Shown: positions 32,765-45,315 of the stretch, piece after piece | Position numbering within the stretch: the first letter of the stretch is position 1 | How the letters are laid out: every line of letters begins with the position of its first letter | NCBI RefSeq assembly: GCF_000764305.2 | Contig: NW_025939587.1 | Span: 62,001-126,000 of the forward strand | Length of the DNA stretch: 64,000 nt | Direction of reading: 5' to 3' | Origin: Hyalella azteca | Taxonomy: Eukaryota > Arthropoda > Malacostraca > Amphipoda > Hyalellidae | Position numbers and translations under genes: made by a program | Notes under the pieces: generated by a model | The model's database searches: none | Told to the model about the DNA's origin: nothing | Seen by the model: only the letters and a program-made list of their open reading frames with translations

Positions 32765-35700
32765 TCTCCTTTTGATAAAAGTTCTGCGGCTGACATCTCT
32801 ATTTGGGATTGTTTGTCAGCATGACAAGAAACGTAGGGGAGAGTCTGGCTTGAGCTCTGCGACTCTCAACTACCACAATCAACGTCAGTGATTATGGAAG
32901 CTTTTACAAACTCGGAGCTTGTATTTACGGAACAATTCATTAAAAAGAATTGCATCATCCGATATATTAGAAATATTTTAACTCGTTCCCTTAAGTAATC
33001 GAATCAGCCGCATTAGTAAACGCTTGCTGGATTTTTCTCAGGCTGTTGCAAAGAGATTCAACATGGGGTCCGATCCATGCAGATTTGATTTCAACCCAAC
33101 CTCAGATCCTATGAAAGATTCTAATCATGATCCTACACCTGATCCTAAACAGGTGCTACAAAAATTACTACTTTGAACACTGCATTAATTGGAAATTATG
33201 TCCCAATTCAGATCGGCTTCAGATCTTACTTTATATCTTACATCAAACCTTTTTTTACATTCAAATTAAAACACACAAAGATGCTACATGAATTTTTTTC
33301 AAATATTTCTCGTACATGTTCATCATTAATGCAAATATTTTTTGTGTGTCGTAAATATTTACAAGAAATTTCTGAATATTCGCACAATGTCTTCAGTAAA
33401 TTTCAATTTCTTTACTTACATGCCAGTCCTCGATCGAAAAAAAACCATCTGCTTAATTCAGCTAAAGAATAACTTTCACATAGTTAATAAGGTTAGCATT
33501 CACTTTGTTGCGGCTAGTAGCTGATGTCGCCCAATACGGCTCAGAAAGGAACCTTTTTTATCGATTACAACTCATTAGTGACTCTGTAATTAGCTTGTAT
33601 AGCGGCCAATGACTCAGCAAGATCTTTGGAGCGCGTCAGCATTAATTGTCTTGAGCGTCAACCATGAGACGGCACCGCTTGTGTCAAGTGTGACCTTACA
33701 GACGCAGCTTATGAGTCGCTGCTAAGATGCCATATAATAGGTATCAGGGCGGCTATAATAAGTCAGGTCCATATATAGCTCAGTTTACTTAAATTTACTC
33801 ATTATAAATGCTACTAAAGTGTTGCTTCATGTTTCTATGACAACTTAGCCTTTTAATGAGAATAGCATTGATGCCCGTTAATGTATCCATGTAATGAGGC
33901 TACTTCGAAAGAGGTTGTTTTGAGCGAGGATATTTGAACGAGGCTTCTCGAGGATAACTGCAAATTTAGATGCTAGTAAATGTTAATCAAAACTCGTACA
34001 AAGGAGCAACCTCAGAATATATACATTCATCTTCAGTAAGAACTTTGCCTGTTGCAGCTTGAGCTTGTCATTAATAAATGATCTTGCAACTCATTTTCCA
34101 CAAGCTGCTTGGGTCTATACGTTGATTATAATTCTATTTGTACTTAAAACATTATTCAACACATAAAGTTATTGATGGCAAGTATGGCTTTTCTATCTAT
34201 CCCAAAAGCAAAATTTTCAAGAAAATTAAATAAGAACCTCCTATTTTTTTTGCTGTAAAAGAATCCATTGGATTATCACAGATATCACCGCTTTGCTGCC
34301 GGCTCCCCTCTTGAAAATCTGTCTCGGTTACAGGTTAAATTTCCTGATGGCATTGCTTCGCGTGCCAGAAAATTTCTGCTGCGGGTATCAATTTTCGCAT
34401 GAAAATTCGAGCGGCGCGAGAGCGGAGAGATCAGAAGTCGGCTGCTGGTGACCGCTCGGTGTCTGGAGCGCTTCTTTAATTACTGCTCGAGGCGAACGTA
34501 ATGTCATCCATGGATAATGTTAAATAATAACAGCCTGCATGACCTTTGCTGTGCACCCAGACTGTACGACAACATCTACCATCTAAAAATTATCAGTGAT
34601 TGGGGGCTCAAAAACTTATCGGCTCAAGGAGTAGTGTTATAGAAAGCAAAATATAAGATAACTATACCATGATGATAAGATATACTGTCCTGATTGAAAA
34701 GTGAATAGGGAAGTGCACATCGAAACATTAGCATCGAAGTGCTAATGTTCAAATAAAATGATAATGAAGTGCCACTGGCCATTTATTTTGTGAAGTTACG
34801 GGCCAAATAAGGCAATGATTAGTATCTGTTTCAGCGTGTACGCAGGTGCAGCGATAAAGCTAAACAGAAAATGACGAATAAAAAATTGCATGCAAGTAAA
34901 GAACGATCGGACGTCATTTTTTGAGGTCTAGCTAATTATTTCGCTGCTGTATCGCAGCCCAAACAGCCTTGACCTGCAGGCATAACCGCTTCATGTCATT
35001 CGCTTTCTCGATAATCTGGCATGACGTGCAAAATCTTGTCTTATTACGAACTTGCCTTATATGTGTAAGAGCCGGCGCCATACAGGCGCAGCTCGATCGC
35101 TCCTTACTGAAAACCAACGTACGGCTTCATAATTACATGCGTCTCATGAATGGCCGACGATAAAACGGCTTTGATTTTTAATTAACAATTAGACTATCCG
35201 GGCTAGTAATCATGAAAACAAATGAAGGGAAAATAGAATGAATAAAATATCTGATTTCCCAATTTTAATTGCCTGATATCTCTCTCACAGACAACTTTCT
35301 TACGTAGGAAGCCATTCACAATTCAAGCTTCTGTTTTCACGGTTAAATATTCAAATTTTCAGCTGTGAAGCAGTCGACGTTTAATTTCGCTTGATAGTCC
35401 AATAATATTTTGTTTTCAATGAAAGAGAAATGACTCAAGTTGAACATGTTTTAAGCTTACGAACAGGATGCAGCTACACTTGCCATGAAACAAAACTTTT
35501 ATCATGAACAAAGATTTTCACCTTTGACCCGTCTTCATAAAATTTGTCGATTACGAAAGGGAAAACACAATTGGGCAAATTTCTTCCATCTCACGATTCC
35601 CTCTACGCATTTATCAGAACAAAGTTCATGCATGGATCGACATTTCGATGGCGTATCCTACTCATGAGATTATTCTCAGCTTAGAAGAATCTGATACTTT

Positions 35701-37615
35701 TAATCATCTTAAATGCTTGGAATTAATCATAGCATTTGAGGGTGATGAAGAGTGTGATGTTGGTGATGAAGTCCGTGTGTTGTACTGTAGCGACGATGCA
35801 AGATGCTTGTGGCGCCAAGCCTTACGTTGCTTTGTTGAGTCAGCAGCAACACATCATCATATTCGGATCGAAAAGGTCCATATCTTTGACCGACTGTACG
35901 ACTGACTTACTCTTTGACTGACTTAAGTTTGAACTGGAATAAAAGGCGAAAAAAATTCAGCGAGTTGTGTAGTCCCGTGTGCGTAGTGTTGGTTATGTTC
36001 ATTGTCACCAAGTATCAAGAAATAAATCACTGGATGAAGCCTGGGAAAGCGCTTGAACTTTCCCTCATTTAAACAAGCTGAGAAAAAAGGCTTTGTATAA
36101 ACCGCTTATTGAATATTATCTGCACATACATTCTGTGACATGCGTCGTTGGAAGGAAATCCGAAAAGAAAAACCTCTGAAAATTGATCCTGAATAATCGA
36201 TGAAATTCGATGAAAAATCGATCCTCATTATCATCTGTAAATAAAATAATTATCTATTGGATTATCAGACTTCAATAACAGGGCCGATCTCACCTCGTTC
36301 CAAATAAACAAAAGAACGTCAATAATATACGTTGGATGGCTGGAGATCGGCCACCGGTCATCTACCGGCGTTATTTTATTTTGTGTTTCATTGAAGATCT
36401 GCGACGCACTTGATGATTAAGTGAGAGGAGCCCAATGCAGGTGAGAGGGCTGGCAATTATTGTGAATTATGGGCATCTCGTCCTTAAAAAGGCGTCAGTG
36501 ATTAACAACATGAAAGGAGATGATGTACAACGACTAAAGCCCTTCCCTTGATCGGGGCGGCTTTCACAACAGCTATCATTTGGTGCAAGCTTGACGTGCA
36601 ACTAATACGTGCCGCTCCCATGTTTTCGGTATTCGAGTCTTCCAATTTCTCAACGTATTTTTTCTAAATCTCAAGATTAGTGTAAATCTAGTCTAAGTAA
36701 TCCATCACAAATAATTTCTAAAATCTTAAAAATTGAGTTGACTGCAGCCACGTATTTTGTCAATCCGTTCGACCACTTCCAGCCGGAAGAAAATGTCTTC
36801 TCCGTACCAATATAGCACAGATAACCATTCTTGAAAATATTAACTTTGTTATGTCAATTGCTTTATTTAGTCATAAAAAAATATTACAGTAGAGTAATAC
36901 AATTGCCGACTGTTTACATTTGTTAGGCAAGTCAGTTGAAGCACAAATACGTATAACAAATATTTTACTCCGGCTTTCTGATATAAATTACAATAAACCT
37001 ATGATATAATTTGAGAATAAACATGATATTTTACACTTTAAATTCACTGAGCAGAATTCTGAGCTCGTATACCTCGGGGATCTGCAAGCAAGAGCAGGCA
37101 AATTCCTCGTGTTTTATTGGTCGTTGTTCTTGAGACGAAGAAAAATTAGAGGCTGCGACTGGATCAGCGGCGCTCAGCTGCCCTCATATCCAAGCCAAAT
37201 GAAAAATTTATTATCTTCAGCTGCGCAATAAAACTTGTTTACTTCTTCTTCCCTCGCAAAAAATAAAAGCAAAAAAAATAATAAAAAACAGTGAGGAAAA
37301 GCGACTTGTTTTTTGATAGGAAATGCATTAAGGCTTCGGCTGGAATTTAGAAAACGAATATGATAGCTTCAATTTTCGAAATAATATTTCTTTTTAGTAA
37401 AACTTTATCAGCTCATCTGTTTATGAATAATTGAAGATTGTTAGTGAATTTAAGTTGCGAATGTATTCGCTGGCGACTTAATTGACTTGATGTATTCATA
37501 ATTTTTCGTTCGTTTACTCAGTTATCGAAATCAGCAAAGTTTAAATTTGTATCCAATTTATAGAAAATTCAATCAAAGTTCATGATGATACAGTGAGTTA
37601 ACTCTTGATGTTTTT
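32765..37615. other. Non-genic stretch with small GC-richer islands
   Basis: GC-richer patches lie at about 34290-34560 and 36280-36480. A perfect 10-bp-arm hairpin is at 34724-34749. The 85-codon plus frame at 35648-35905 is acidic and Cys-containing but unrecognised. Confidence 0.5.
34724..34749. repeat. Perfect hairpin, 10-bp arms, 6-nt loop
   Basis: Arms aacattagca and tgctaatgtt enclose TCGAAG. Confidence 0.8.
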
Positions 37616-37716
37616 AGCGCATTTTCTCATTTATGGAAAAATGCACTATTGTGCTCGTCATGTCCGTCCGTCCGTCTGTCCGTGACTTCACGTTTTCGTC
37701 GACGAGAAAATGCGCT
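37616..37716. repeat. 13-bp inverted repeat enclosing a GTCC run
   Basis: Arms agcgcattttctc (37616-37628) and gagaaaatgcgct (37704-37716) are exact complements, about 75 bp apart. Between them is atgtccgtccgtccgtctgt, a tetranucleotide run, then a near-palindrome around tcgtcgacga that can compete for the right arm. A 16-bp perfect palindrome, actcactgcagtgagt, follows a few bases downstream. The layout suggests the end of an interspersed element. Confidence 0.75.
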
Positions 37717-40700
37717 CTCTGTCACTCACTGCAGTGAGTACTGAGTTATATTTTTTTATTTATGTTCCGGTTTTAAAGTATTTAATCCATGACCATGTTC
37801 TACCTTTGCTTAAAATATCGTATTCCGGAAGACAATCCATGCATCTTCAAAAAATTTTCTTTACAGGCGCAAAATCTCTAGTTTTGAAAAATTAAATTTC
37901 TAAAGGACGAGGCTTGATTGAGTTTCCTTACGAACAAATCCACTAAATTATCATAAGTTTATCGAGACGGTTCGCCAACTGAAGTTTTAGATTGTGTGCT
38001 CCAATTAATGCGCTGGTGAAGTTTGAAAAGGTTTAGAGACCATGTGAGTCTATCAAACTAAATGACAACTTTCTTGACAAGAATCGCAACAAAGAACCAG
38101 GATGTAAAGTTATCATATCGAGCATGAATTTCAGGAGGGAATATTAGGTAGCTTCTGTCTTCATTTGCTCCATGATTGATGGAAGTCTGGGATTGGAGGA
38201 GGCCTGTAAGAGGCTTTGTCTCATTAATGTCAGAGACTCTCTTGTTCTAGCCAAAGAAAGCAAAGAAAAAATATTAGTTCATTTATGTTCTGTTCTGTTA
38301 TTAGTCAGATTAAATTACGAAGCCTAGTCGGAAGCTGCTAAATTAGTGTGCATGTTTCGTATTTGATATTATATTGTATGACGGCTTCTGAATATTTACC
38401 ACAACATAATCGCTCTAATTAAGTTTCCCAGAATCGGAATGACCTCTTTTGCCGAGATAAAGAATGTGCCTAATACCAATAATAATTGACTATCCTTCAA
38501 ATTTAATTATTTACTGTACATCTTTCATCACTTTAACGTGGTAAATTTTGCACTAATATTCAGGAACATCGCAATGAATTTTTCTTTGAACAACCTGTGT
38601 GTATTCGAGCAGCAAACCATCCCGGAGTTTGCTAGCGCGATCGCTGGCTTCTTTCCTTGCTGTAAACACTTGCCAATCACGACAAGACGAATTGCCGATG
38701 TGGATCATCGCAAATTCGCTTCACTGCATCCGAAGTGAGCGCCAACGGATCGATGGTTCAGTACTAGATTTTTTCAGAGATAAAACGGAATCGCGTGGCA
38801 GTAAATGGACTTGCGGAAGGCCATTGCTCTTAGAAGACAGCGGGTGTTATCCTCTACGCGTTGTAAATATAAAGTTTAACGAATTAAAGAGCGGAAAATG
38901 CTTGCTTTCAGACGAGAATCGGCCTGGCAAATTACATTTTTCATTAAAAAAATACTTTATGAAATGGTTAGATCTTAATGACAACAAAAATTTGTTATTT
39001 CATTTTCTTACTTGAAAATTCTTACTGAAATCTCAAAGACATGGAAACTTCGCAGTAGCATATCTCACTATAGGTACTGCAATGAAAAAAAATGTAGAAG
39101 TTCTTCTCGATGAGTAAATTATTGGTCATACCCTATTTCATCGAATACACGAGACGGTGCTTTTCAAAATTCTCTCCGTCACCTATTTGAACATTTTCAG
39201 TCCCTTAATATTCAGTTTAAAATTTGCAGGTTTTTTCAGCTCATTTCACTTTGCGTCCCCCTACAATCTCATGCAGGATAAAGGATCGCGTCCCATCTGT
39301 CGCGAAACCCAATCCTCTTGTCTTTATAATAGACTCCAAACACGCTCTCATTGAGTCGTCTTTTGAACGGTACCAGGCATACACCCCTGCACTTTACGCT
39401 CCCATCACAATTTATTCTATTAACAGATCCGATAAAGTGTCTTCATTGAGATTCATTAGATCCTCGAGGAGCCGAGTTTTGAGCTTCTGGTTGACTGCTT
39501 GAGTTGCTAGCAGTTCAATTGTCAATTTGTATTTGGAACTTCGTTTCTTATTAGGCAATTTTCTTTTAATTTGAACGCAATATGCAAATATTCTTTTTAT
39601 GTTTCCATCAACTTAATCGCTTAACTTCCATTGCATGTTACAATCTGCAGAAATGTAATTAAAATAAACGTTATTCATAAAGAATGTCCGGCAATTCCTG
39701 CGTAGCTATGAATAGAATCTCATTCCCAAATTTCCATATATTTTATTAAAGTAGGTGACGATGAACATGAATAGAATGAAGGAACAATGAAGTGTGCCAC
39801 GTCCTGACATCTGAATGAATATGTGCTAGCAAAACATTACACAAGACGAGCACTTACAAGCGTAAAGGAAATGTAGGGACCAAAATGTTCTCTCTTACAA
39901 GGAGAGCTTGCACACAATTCTGGCCGAGTTCTTTTGTGGTGCAAATGAAGATGCGAGCCGCCGACTAAGACGCTGGGCCGACCCCACCGAAAGGAGTCTT
40001 TGAAAAGACGCATCCAAGCAAACCGTCGAAGCCCGATTGTTATATGCAATCGAGGTGGAAGTTCTCAGGTATTAACATTCTCCGCAGATGAGTCTGGGGA
40101 GAGTGATTATTTTTTTGGAGAATATGAACGCATATGAAAGTGAAAGAACGTTTTGAGAGGGGTTATTTATGTGAGCGATGGCTGATATGTTTGAATGCCA
40201 AATTGATTTCCTGACTAAGTGGTCCAACAATACTTTTAGAACCATTCATGTAAATTTGTTTCGTTTTGTTTGATTTACTTATAAAATTTGAATTATTCTT
40301 CAGGAGACCAAAATTTTTTAGAGGCCTGACGATTCTTTGGTGAATTATTGTTGGTGGCTGCCTAATGAATTTTTGTACCAGCTGAGTTGCACTTTCGAAA
40401 ATTGCAGGAGTAATTCTTAGACTTCCTGAATTTCCAATTTTATTTGAAAATTTCGAAAGTCAGCATTATTTTTTATATCTTTATTCATAAAGCAGAGTTA
40501 ATTGCACTTCTAAATAATACTTCGTAAAAGTTTGGTTTTGAGTGAATGATTGGTTTACTTCTTGCACCTAACATTAACAATTAAAAACTCGATTCCATAT
40601 AATAAAATTTTCCTCCCGTATTCCACACTGTTATCAGAAACGAAATAACTTCATCCCATACAGTACACCGATGCTAATTCCGAAACAATCCGACGCCTTT

Positions 40701-40784
40701 GCTAGATCAAATCATCTTTCCATTTCTTATATTCATTCATTCAATACGTGAAACTACATAAGGTTTTCTTTACATTCGATCATT
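37717..40784. other. Non-genic AT-rich stretch
   Basis: It contains the 138-codon plus frame 38599-39015, one of the longest non-repetitive frames in the window. It has mixed composition and no recognised motif, and its length is compatible with chance. No array or RNA gene is seen. Confidence 0.5.
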
Positions 40785-40975
40785 GCCGATGTCAAACAGA
40801 CATTTCAAATGTCGAACAATCATTCCATTTGTCACATATTCATTCCATATGTTGAACCATCATGCTATTTGCCGAACATTCATCTAATTTGTCCCACATT
40901 CTTTCCATTTGTCGCCAATTCATTCCACATGTCGAACCATCATTCCATAGGTCGAACATTCATTGCATAGGTGAG
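40785..40975. repeat. ~20-bp degenerate tandem repeat, about 10 copies
   Basis: Units follow cattccatttgtcgaacatt with frequent changes (gtcacat, gttgaacc, gccgaac). Most are 19-21 bp. Confidence 0.85.
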
Positions 40976-41390
40976 ACGGACGCGTGAAGCAGCGCGTTAT
41001 TATACAAACGTTCATCAGCCTCGGCATCGCAGCGCTGGGAACGTTACAATGAACGTCGGCAGCGGCGCTGAAGAGCAGCACAAGAGATCGTAATTGCGGA
41101 CGGTGAAGTCGAGTGTCGAGGAGCTGTTTGCCCCCGACAACAAACGTGTATGTAACACAGCATCACAATGCAACGCTGATTGCAGTCATGTAATTACAGT
41201 GCTGTCTTTCCGGGCAGCGCAACCTGTAACGAGACTGCTTTCAACCACTGCGGATTAAGCTGTCCCATTCATGGATCAGAGGGACAACACTCGCAGCCAA
41301 GGCGCTGGTTAACAGACATGGTTCGTTCGTGGAGACGTGTGGTCACGGCACTATGTAAATATATGGTTCCTAAACGTTATTAATAATATG
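40976..41390. promoter_or_regulatory. CpG-rich island
   Basis: In about 150 bp after 40976 I count roughly 18 CpG dinucleotides, far above the flanks (for example gacgcgtgaagcagcgcg, gtcggcagcggcgctg). A 67-codon frame (41180-41383) lies in its right half and is unrecognised. An unmethylated promoter or enhancer, or an undecayed exon, are possibilities; neither is shown. Confidence 0.2.
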
Positions 41391-42183
41391 TTTAGGAAAC
41401 CTTTTGAGGCTAATGGTCATCGCACCGGCTTTTGAAATGCGTTTTACATTTGAGTTTCTTTACCGCAGGTTTTCAGTTAGTTGTTGACAGAATCATTACA
41501 ATTTAAATTCAATTTTTTAAAACACGGCACAATTAACATGCACCACACTGGCACAAATCACACACTTCTTCCCATTCAGCATAATTGAAGTTAATTTTTC
41601 TACACAGAGTCCACCATTTTTACTTTTATACTGATCTTAAAGTGAAAGCGTTAAAGTTTTCGCGATGAATTCGAGACGAATGGTGCACTTTTTAGGCTTG
41701 CCTTGACCTGCGCAATGTGAAGTTGTGAACGAGCAGCCACCGTCCCTTTCAATCAATCCCCATGAAGGGAGATGAGCACATTAGCGCCGCTCTGAGTAAC
41801 CTGATGCTCACTGAACCTGGGTTTCAGGTTTTCAATCGATCACGCTTGGCCTGTCACTCGCCTTGTACTTGCCTTCACCATATAATTCTCGAGCACAGGG
41901 CTGTCTCAAGCCTAGAATGGTAAGCTGGGATAGGCAGCCTTGTTGAGAGGCAGCTTAAGTGCGTAGACTGAAAAGTTAATCTCATTTAGTTTTTCTTCGG
42001 ACGCAAATTGGAAAAATCTTATATATACAAATGTATACAAATAGATATTTAATGCTGATCATTAAATTGAAATTGAATATATGTTTGTGCTGCTATGTCA
42101 TTTAGTATGGTTCGGCAAAACGATAATGGTAGCAATAGATATTTGAAAATTATCCGATAGCTCTCACTCGTGTTTTTGATCGT

Positions 42184-42219
42184 CTATAATACCATTGTTT
42201 ACTATAATACCATTGTTTA
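42184..42219. repeat. Exact 18-bp tandem duplication
   Basis: ctataataccattgttta occurs twice, head to tail, without mismatch. Confidence 0.9.
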
Positions 42220-42539
42220 CATCTCCTTACAATCTTACAATGAACGAGCTCGGCCAGAATATATTCATAGGAGTCGTGTCAGAAACAGAGACATGTTCTC
42301 CCTCCTCAAGTGGACCATGACAGCTCCTGGTGGACAGCTAAATTTGACTAAACTGGAGGACAATGTGAGGCCGGCCATCCGTTGAGGCAGTGACAAGTTC
42401 TTAATGGCCATCTTCGCTTCAATGAGCCTGCTTTTCATAGCAAGCCTTGCAACGAACCAGATTAGGGACAATAACTTAAGCAAATTTTCTAGTTAATAGG
42501 GTACAAAAATGGAAGAGGAATATCTTTTGCTGTGGACAT

Positions 42540-42775
42540 AATTTTTTCATTATTATTTTTATGTTCATGAATATTGTAAGCAATAGTTATTACTTATCAT
42601 AATAGTTATTGCTAAGAATATTATTTTACTAATTTTCAATTATTATTATTATACTTATTATCTATTATTATTGTTATAATTATTAATATTGTGAGTATTA
42701 TTATAATTAATAATATTATATTATTATCATTATTATAATTTTTTCATTATTATAACTATTATTCTAGCGAAATAT
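42540..42775. repeat. ATT/TAA-rich low-complexity DNA
   Basis: Imperfect runs of attattatt, aataatatt and similar words. No gene content. Confidence 0.8.
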
Positions 42776-44149
42776 ATTATCGTGTTTGTGTACGATAAGA
42801 GCTCGTTCACGCGCTCTAAGGCAATGCTGAAAATGTACCCGAATGTCAATAAATATGGCAGGCCTGTAATCATATTATGTTTGATTATTTTCAATAAACA
42901 CTTATGTATTTTAAGAGTAGCGCACTGACTGCGATAAAGATGTCGATACAAATGTTGAACGTAGGGATTATTTTGTTATTTTTGTGTGGCAAATTTTTAA
43001 CTAATGGTTTCAAACCAAATTAAAAGTCAGAATTTCTATTAATTAGTTTGCATCAGTCAAGTGAAACATATGATGCCCAAAGTAAATGAGTTTAAATAAA
43101 AAGAACATTGAGCCCAGCTGTTATCGCTTCGTTATCACCTGTTCAGATTGTGAACGCGATGGTTCGCTAATAATTAATATGAGAGTTTTATTTAACTCCA
43201 ATTAATTATAGCTCGTCAGTTGCTTGTCAGTATCCGACCGAGCTGGCAAAAATTTGCGTTACTAAGTGACAGTCTGTCATCGCGTAGCAGTTTCCGTAGT
43301 AGTTCTTGTAAATAGTTAGAACTAAATTAATTCATACCAACATTTGGAACAAAAATAACGCTTTGTTGCCTGTTAAAGAAGTGTGTAAACAAGAGTTGAA
43401 AGTTAAATGATAAGAAAAATTCGTTGTGTCGTTCCGGACAGTCATGGCCGACATAATTTACGCGCAAAGAAATGGTTTGGCAACTAAGTTTGCGAAAAAA
43501 TCTCCAATAAGCTTCCTAGTCTCTGAATTAGTTATTCTACCATCTCTCCAAGTATAAATTTGGGTTTAATGGATAAACATTTGATGCAGTTTCATCAGAC
43601 AGGCAACGTTTAAAGTCACTGACGTAAAATTTTCCGGTGGCGAGATTGTAGGAGATGTGTTCATCTGCCCGGTCTGTCCTTTTCTTTCAACTTCATCAAT
43701 TTAATTTCAACTCTAATTTTTTAAGTGTTGTTATCGGTTACGATCATTTTCTTTTCAAGCTAGTCTATTGACTAGGACGTTCCTACTTGCACACTCTTTC
43801 GTATAGCATTGACGACACATTCGTTCTTTATAGAAGTGCAAAGACCCGCTTGAAATCTGGAGTTTCTTCACTTCTTAACCGTTTAATGGTCTAATCCAAC
43901 ATATTTCTTCATATTTCTTCAACGTTTGATTTTATATACTCCTATTAATTACATTTATGATTATTTAATTTTGCTTGAATGCTTTCCACTCGCTTCATCC
44001 ACGATTTGATCCTCTATTCTGCCCGTTTCATCCACGCTCGTCGCCGCGGTCGAGGGGTGCGATGAAGCCATAAAAGTGATGCGCTACTCGCATAAGTCGT
44101 CGGAGCGTCGACCTGGCGGCTTATGAATGCTGTGCCGCGCATACGCAGG

Positions 44150-44630
44150 GTCTGCTTAGCGTTCTGCCACTCATCCGGCCCCTTTTTTGAATCAAATAGG
44201 TATTATTGTACGTAATATTGTCTGCTTAGCGTGTCACCACTCATCCGGTCCCATTTTTAGAAGCAAATACGTATTATTGTACGTAATATTGTCTGCTTAG
44301 CATGTCGCCACTCATACGATCCCGTTTTTAGAATCAAATACGTATTATTGTACGTAATATTGTCTGCATAGCGTGTCACCACTCAAATAGTCCAGTTTTT
44401 AGAAGCAAATACGTATTATTGTACGTAATATTGTCTGCATAGCGTGTCACCACTCAAATGGTCCCGTTTTTAGAATCAAATACGTATTGTTGTACGTAAT
44501 ATTGTCTGCTTAGCGTTCTGCCACTCATCCGGTCCCGTTTATAGAATCAAATACGTAATGTTGTACGTAATATTGTGGCGTGGACATGAGTGGCGTGTAT
44601 GCACTCATCATGTCCCGTTTTTAGAAACAA
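44150..44630. repeat. 71-bp satellite-like array, 6 copies plus a partial
   Basis: Units begin gtctgcttagcgtgtcacca at 44150, 44220, 44291, 44362, 44433 and 44504. A diverged partial unit runs to 44630. Every unit carries tacgtattattgtacgta, two palindromic TACGTA boxes facing each other across a 6-bp spacer, and this part is more constant than the ccactcatccggtcc part. Confidence 0.93.
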
Positions 44631-44878
44631 TCTTCAGGATTTACTTCAGGTTTTATTTGCTTTTAAAATCTTGGTAAACTTGGCATTTAAGCAGACTAGT
44701 TATACGAGTACTTTACACCTCCAATCTCTTTTACACGTTGATGATTATATAAGATGACAATGTCGTTACTACATAACTTCTATCACTTGACGCGGTCTTT
44801 TGAAATTTACTATGTATATAGTTATTAAATTAAAGATAATTATATTTGAATAATGGAATGTGATGCGACTGAAATAGT

Positions 44879-45315
44879 GTCCACACAGTCCAAACAAGCC
44901 GCTGCATTGAAGTGGTCTAGAGTCCACTCAGTCCACACAGCCGCTGCATAGAGGTGGTCTTGAATCCACACAGTCCACGTACACAGGCCGCTGCATTGAA
45001 GTGGTCTAGAGTCCACTCGGTCCACACAGCTGCTGCATAGAGGTGGTCTAGAGTCCACACAGTCCACACAGGCCGCTGCATTGAAGTTGTATAGAGTCCA
45101 AACAGTCCACACAGTCCATACAGGCCGCTGCATAGAGGTGGTCTAGAGTCCACACAGTCCACACAGGCCGCTGCATTGAAGTTGTATAGAGTCCAAACAG
45201 TCCACACAGTCCATATCGCCGCTGCATAGAGGTGGTCTAGAGTTCACTCAGTCCACACAGGCCGCTGCATAGAGGTGGTCTAGAGTCCACCCAGTCCACA
45301 CCCCGGCCACTGCAC
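44879..45315. repeat. ~42-52-bp minisatellite with alternating unit types
   Basis: About nine and a half units start gtccacacagtccacacagg and contain ccgctgcat followed by either tgaagtggt (type A) or agaggtggt (type B). Types alternate A-B four times and end with an extra B, showing dimeric higher-order structure. Minus-strand frames rich in Trp, Cys and Asp here (about 97 codons) are array artefacts. Confidence 0.9.

Larger units (their letters stand above)
41391..44149. other. Non-genic stretch with AT microsatellites
   Basis: It includes an exact 18-bp direct duplication (42184-42219) and an ATT/TAA-rich simple sequence at 42540-42775. Overlapping 71/72-codon frames at about 42170-42483 are unrecognised. 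A GC/CpG-richer patch lies at 44030-44150. Confidence 0.5.

Noticed and set aside
38599..39015. 138-codon frame as a gene
   Set aside because: No motif is recognised, a second frame overlaps it, and by a rough estimate from stop-codon frequency at ~36% GC a frame this long is borderline expected by chance in 64 kb.
44150..44630. CRISPR-like array
   Set aside because: The whole 71-bp unit repeats with no unique spacers, and the genome is eukaryotic in character.
44840..45207. Cys/Trp-rich minus-strand frames as a small secreted protein
   Set aside because: They are fully explained by the ~42-52-bp array. Two phases are open and there is no signal peptide.
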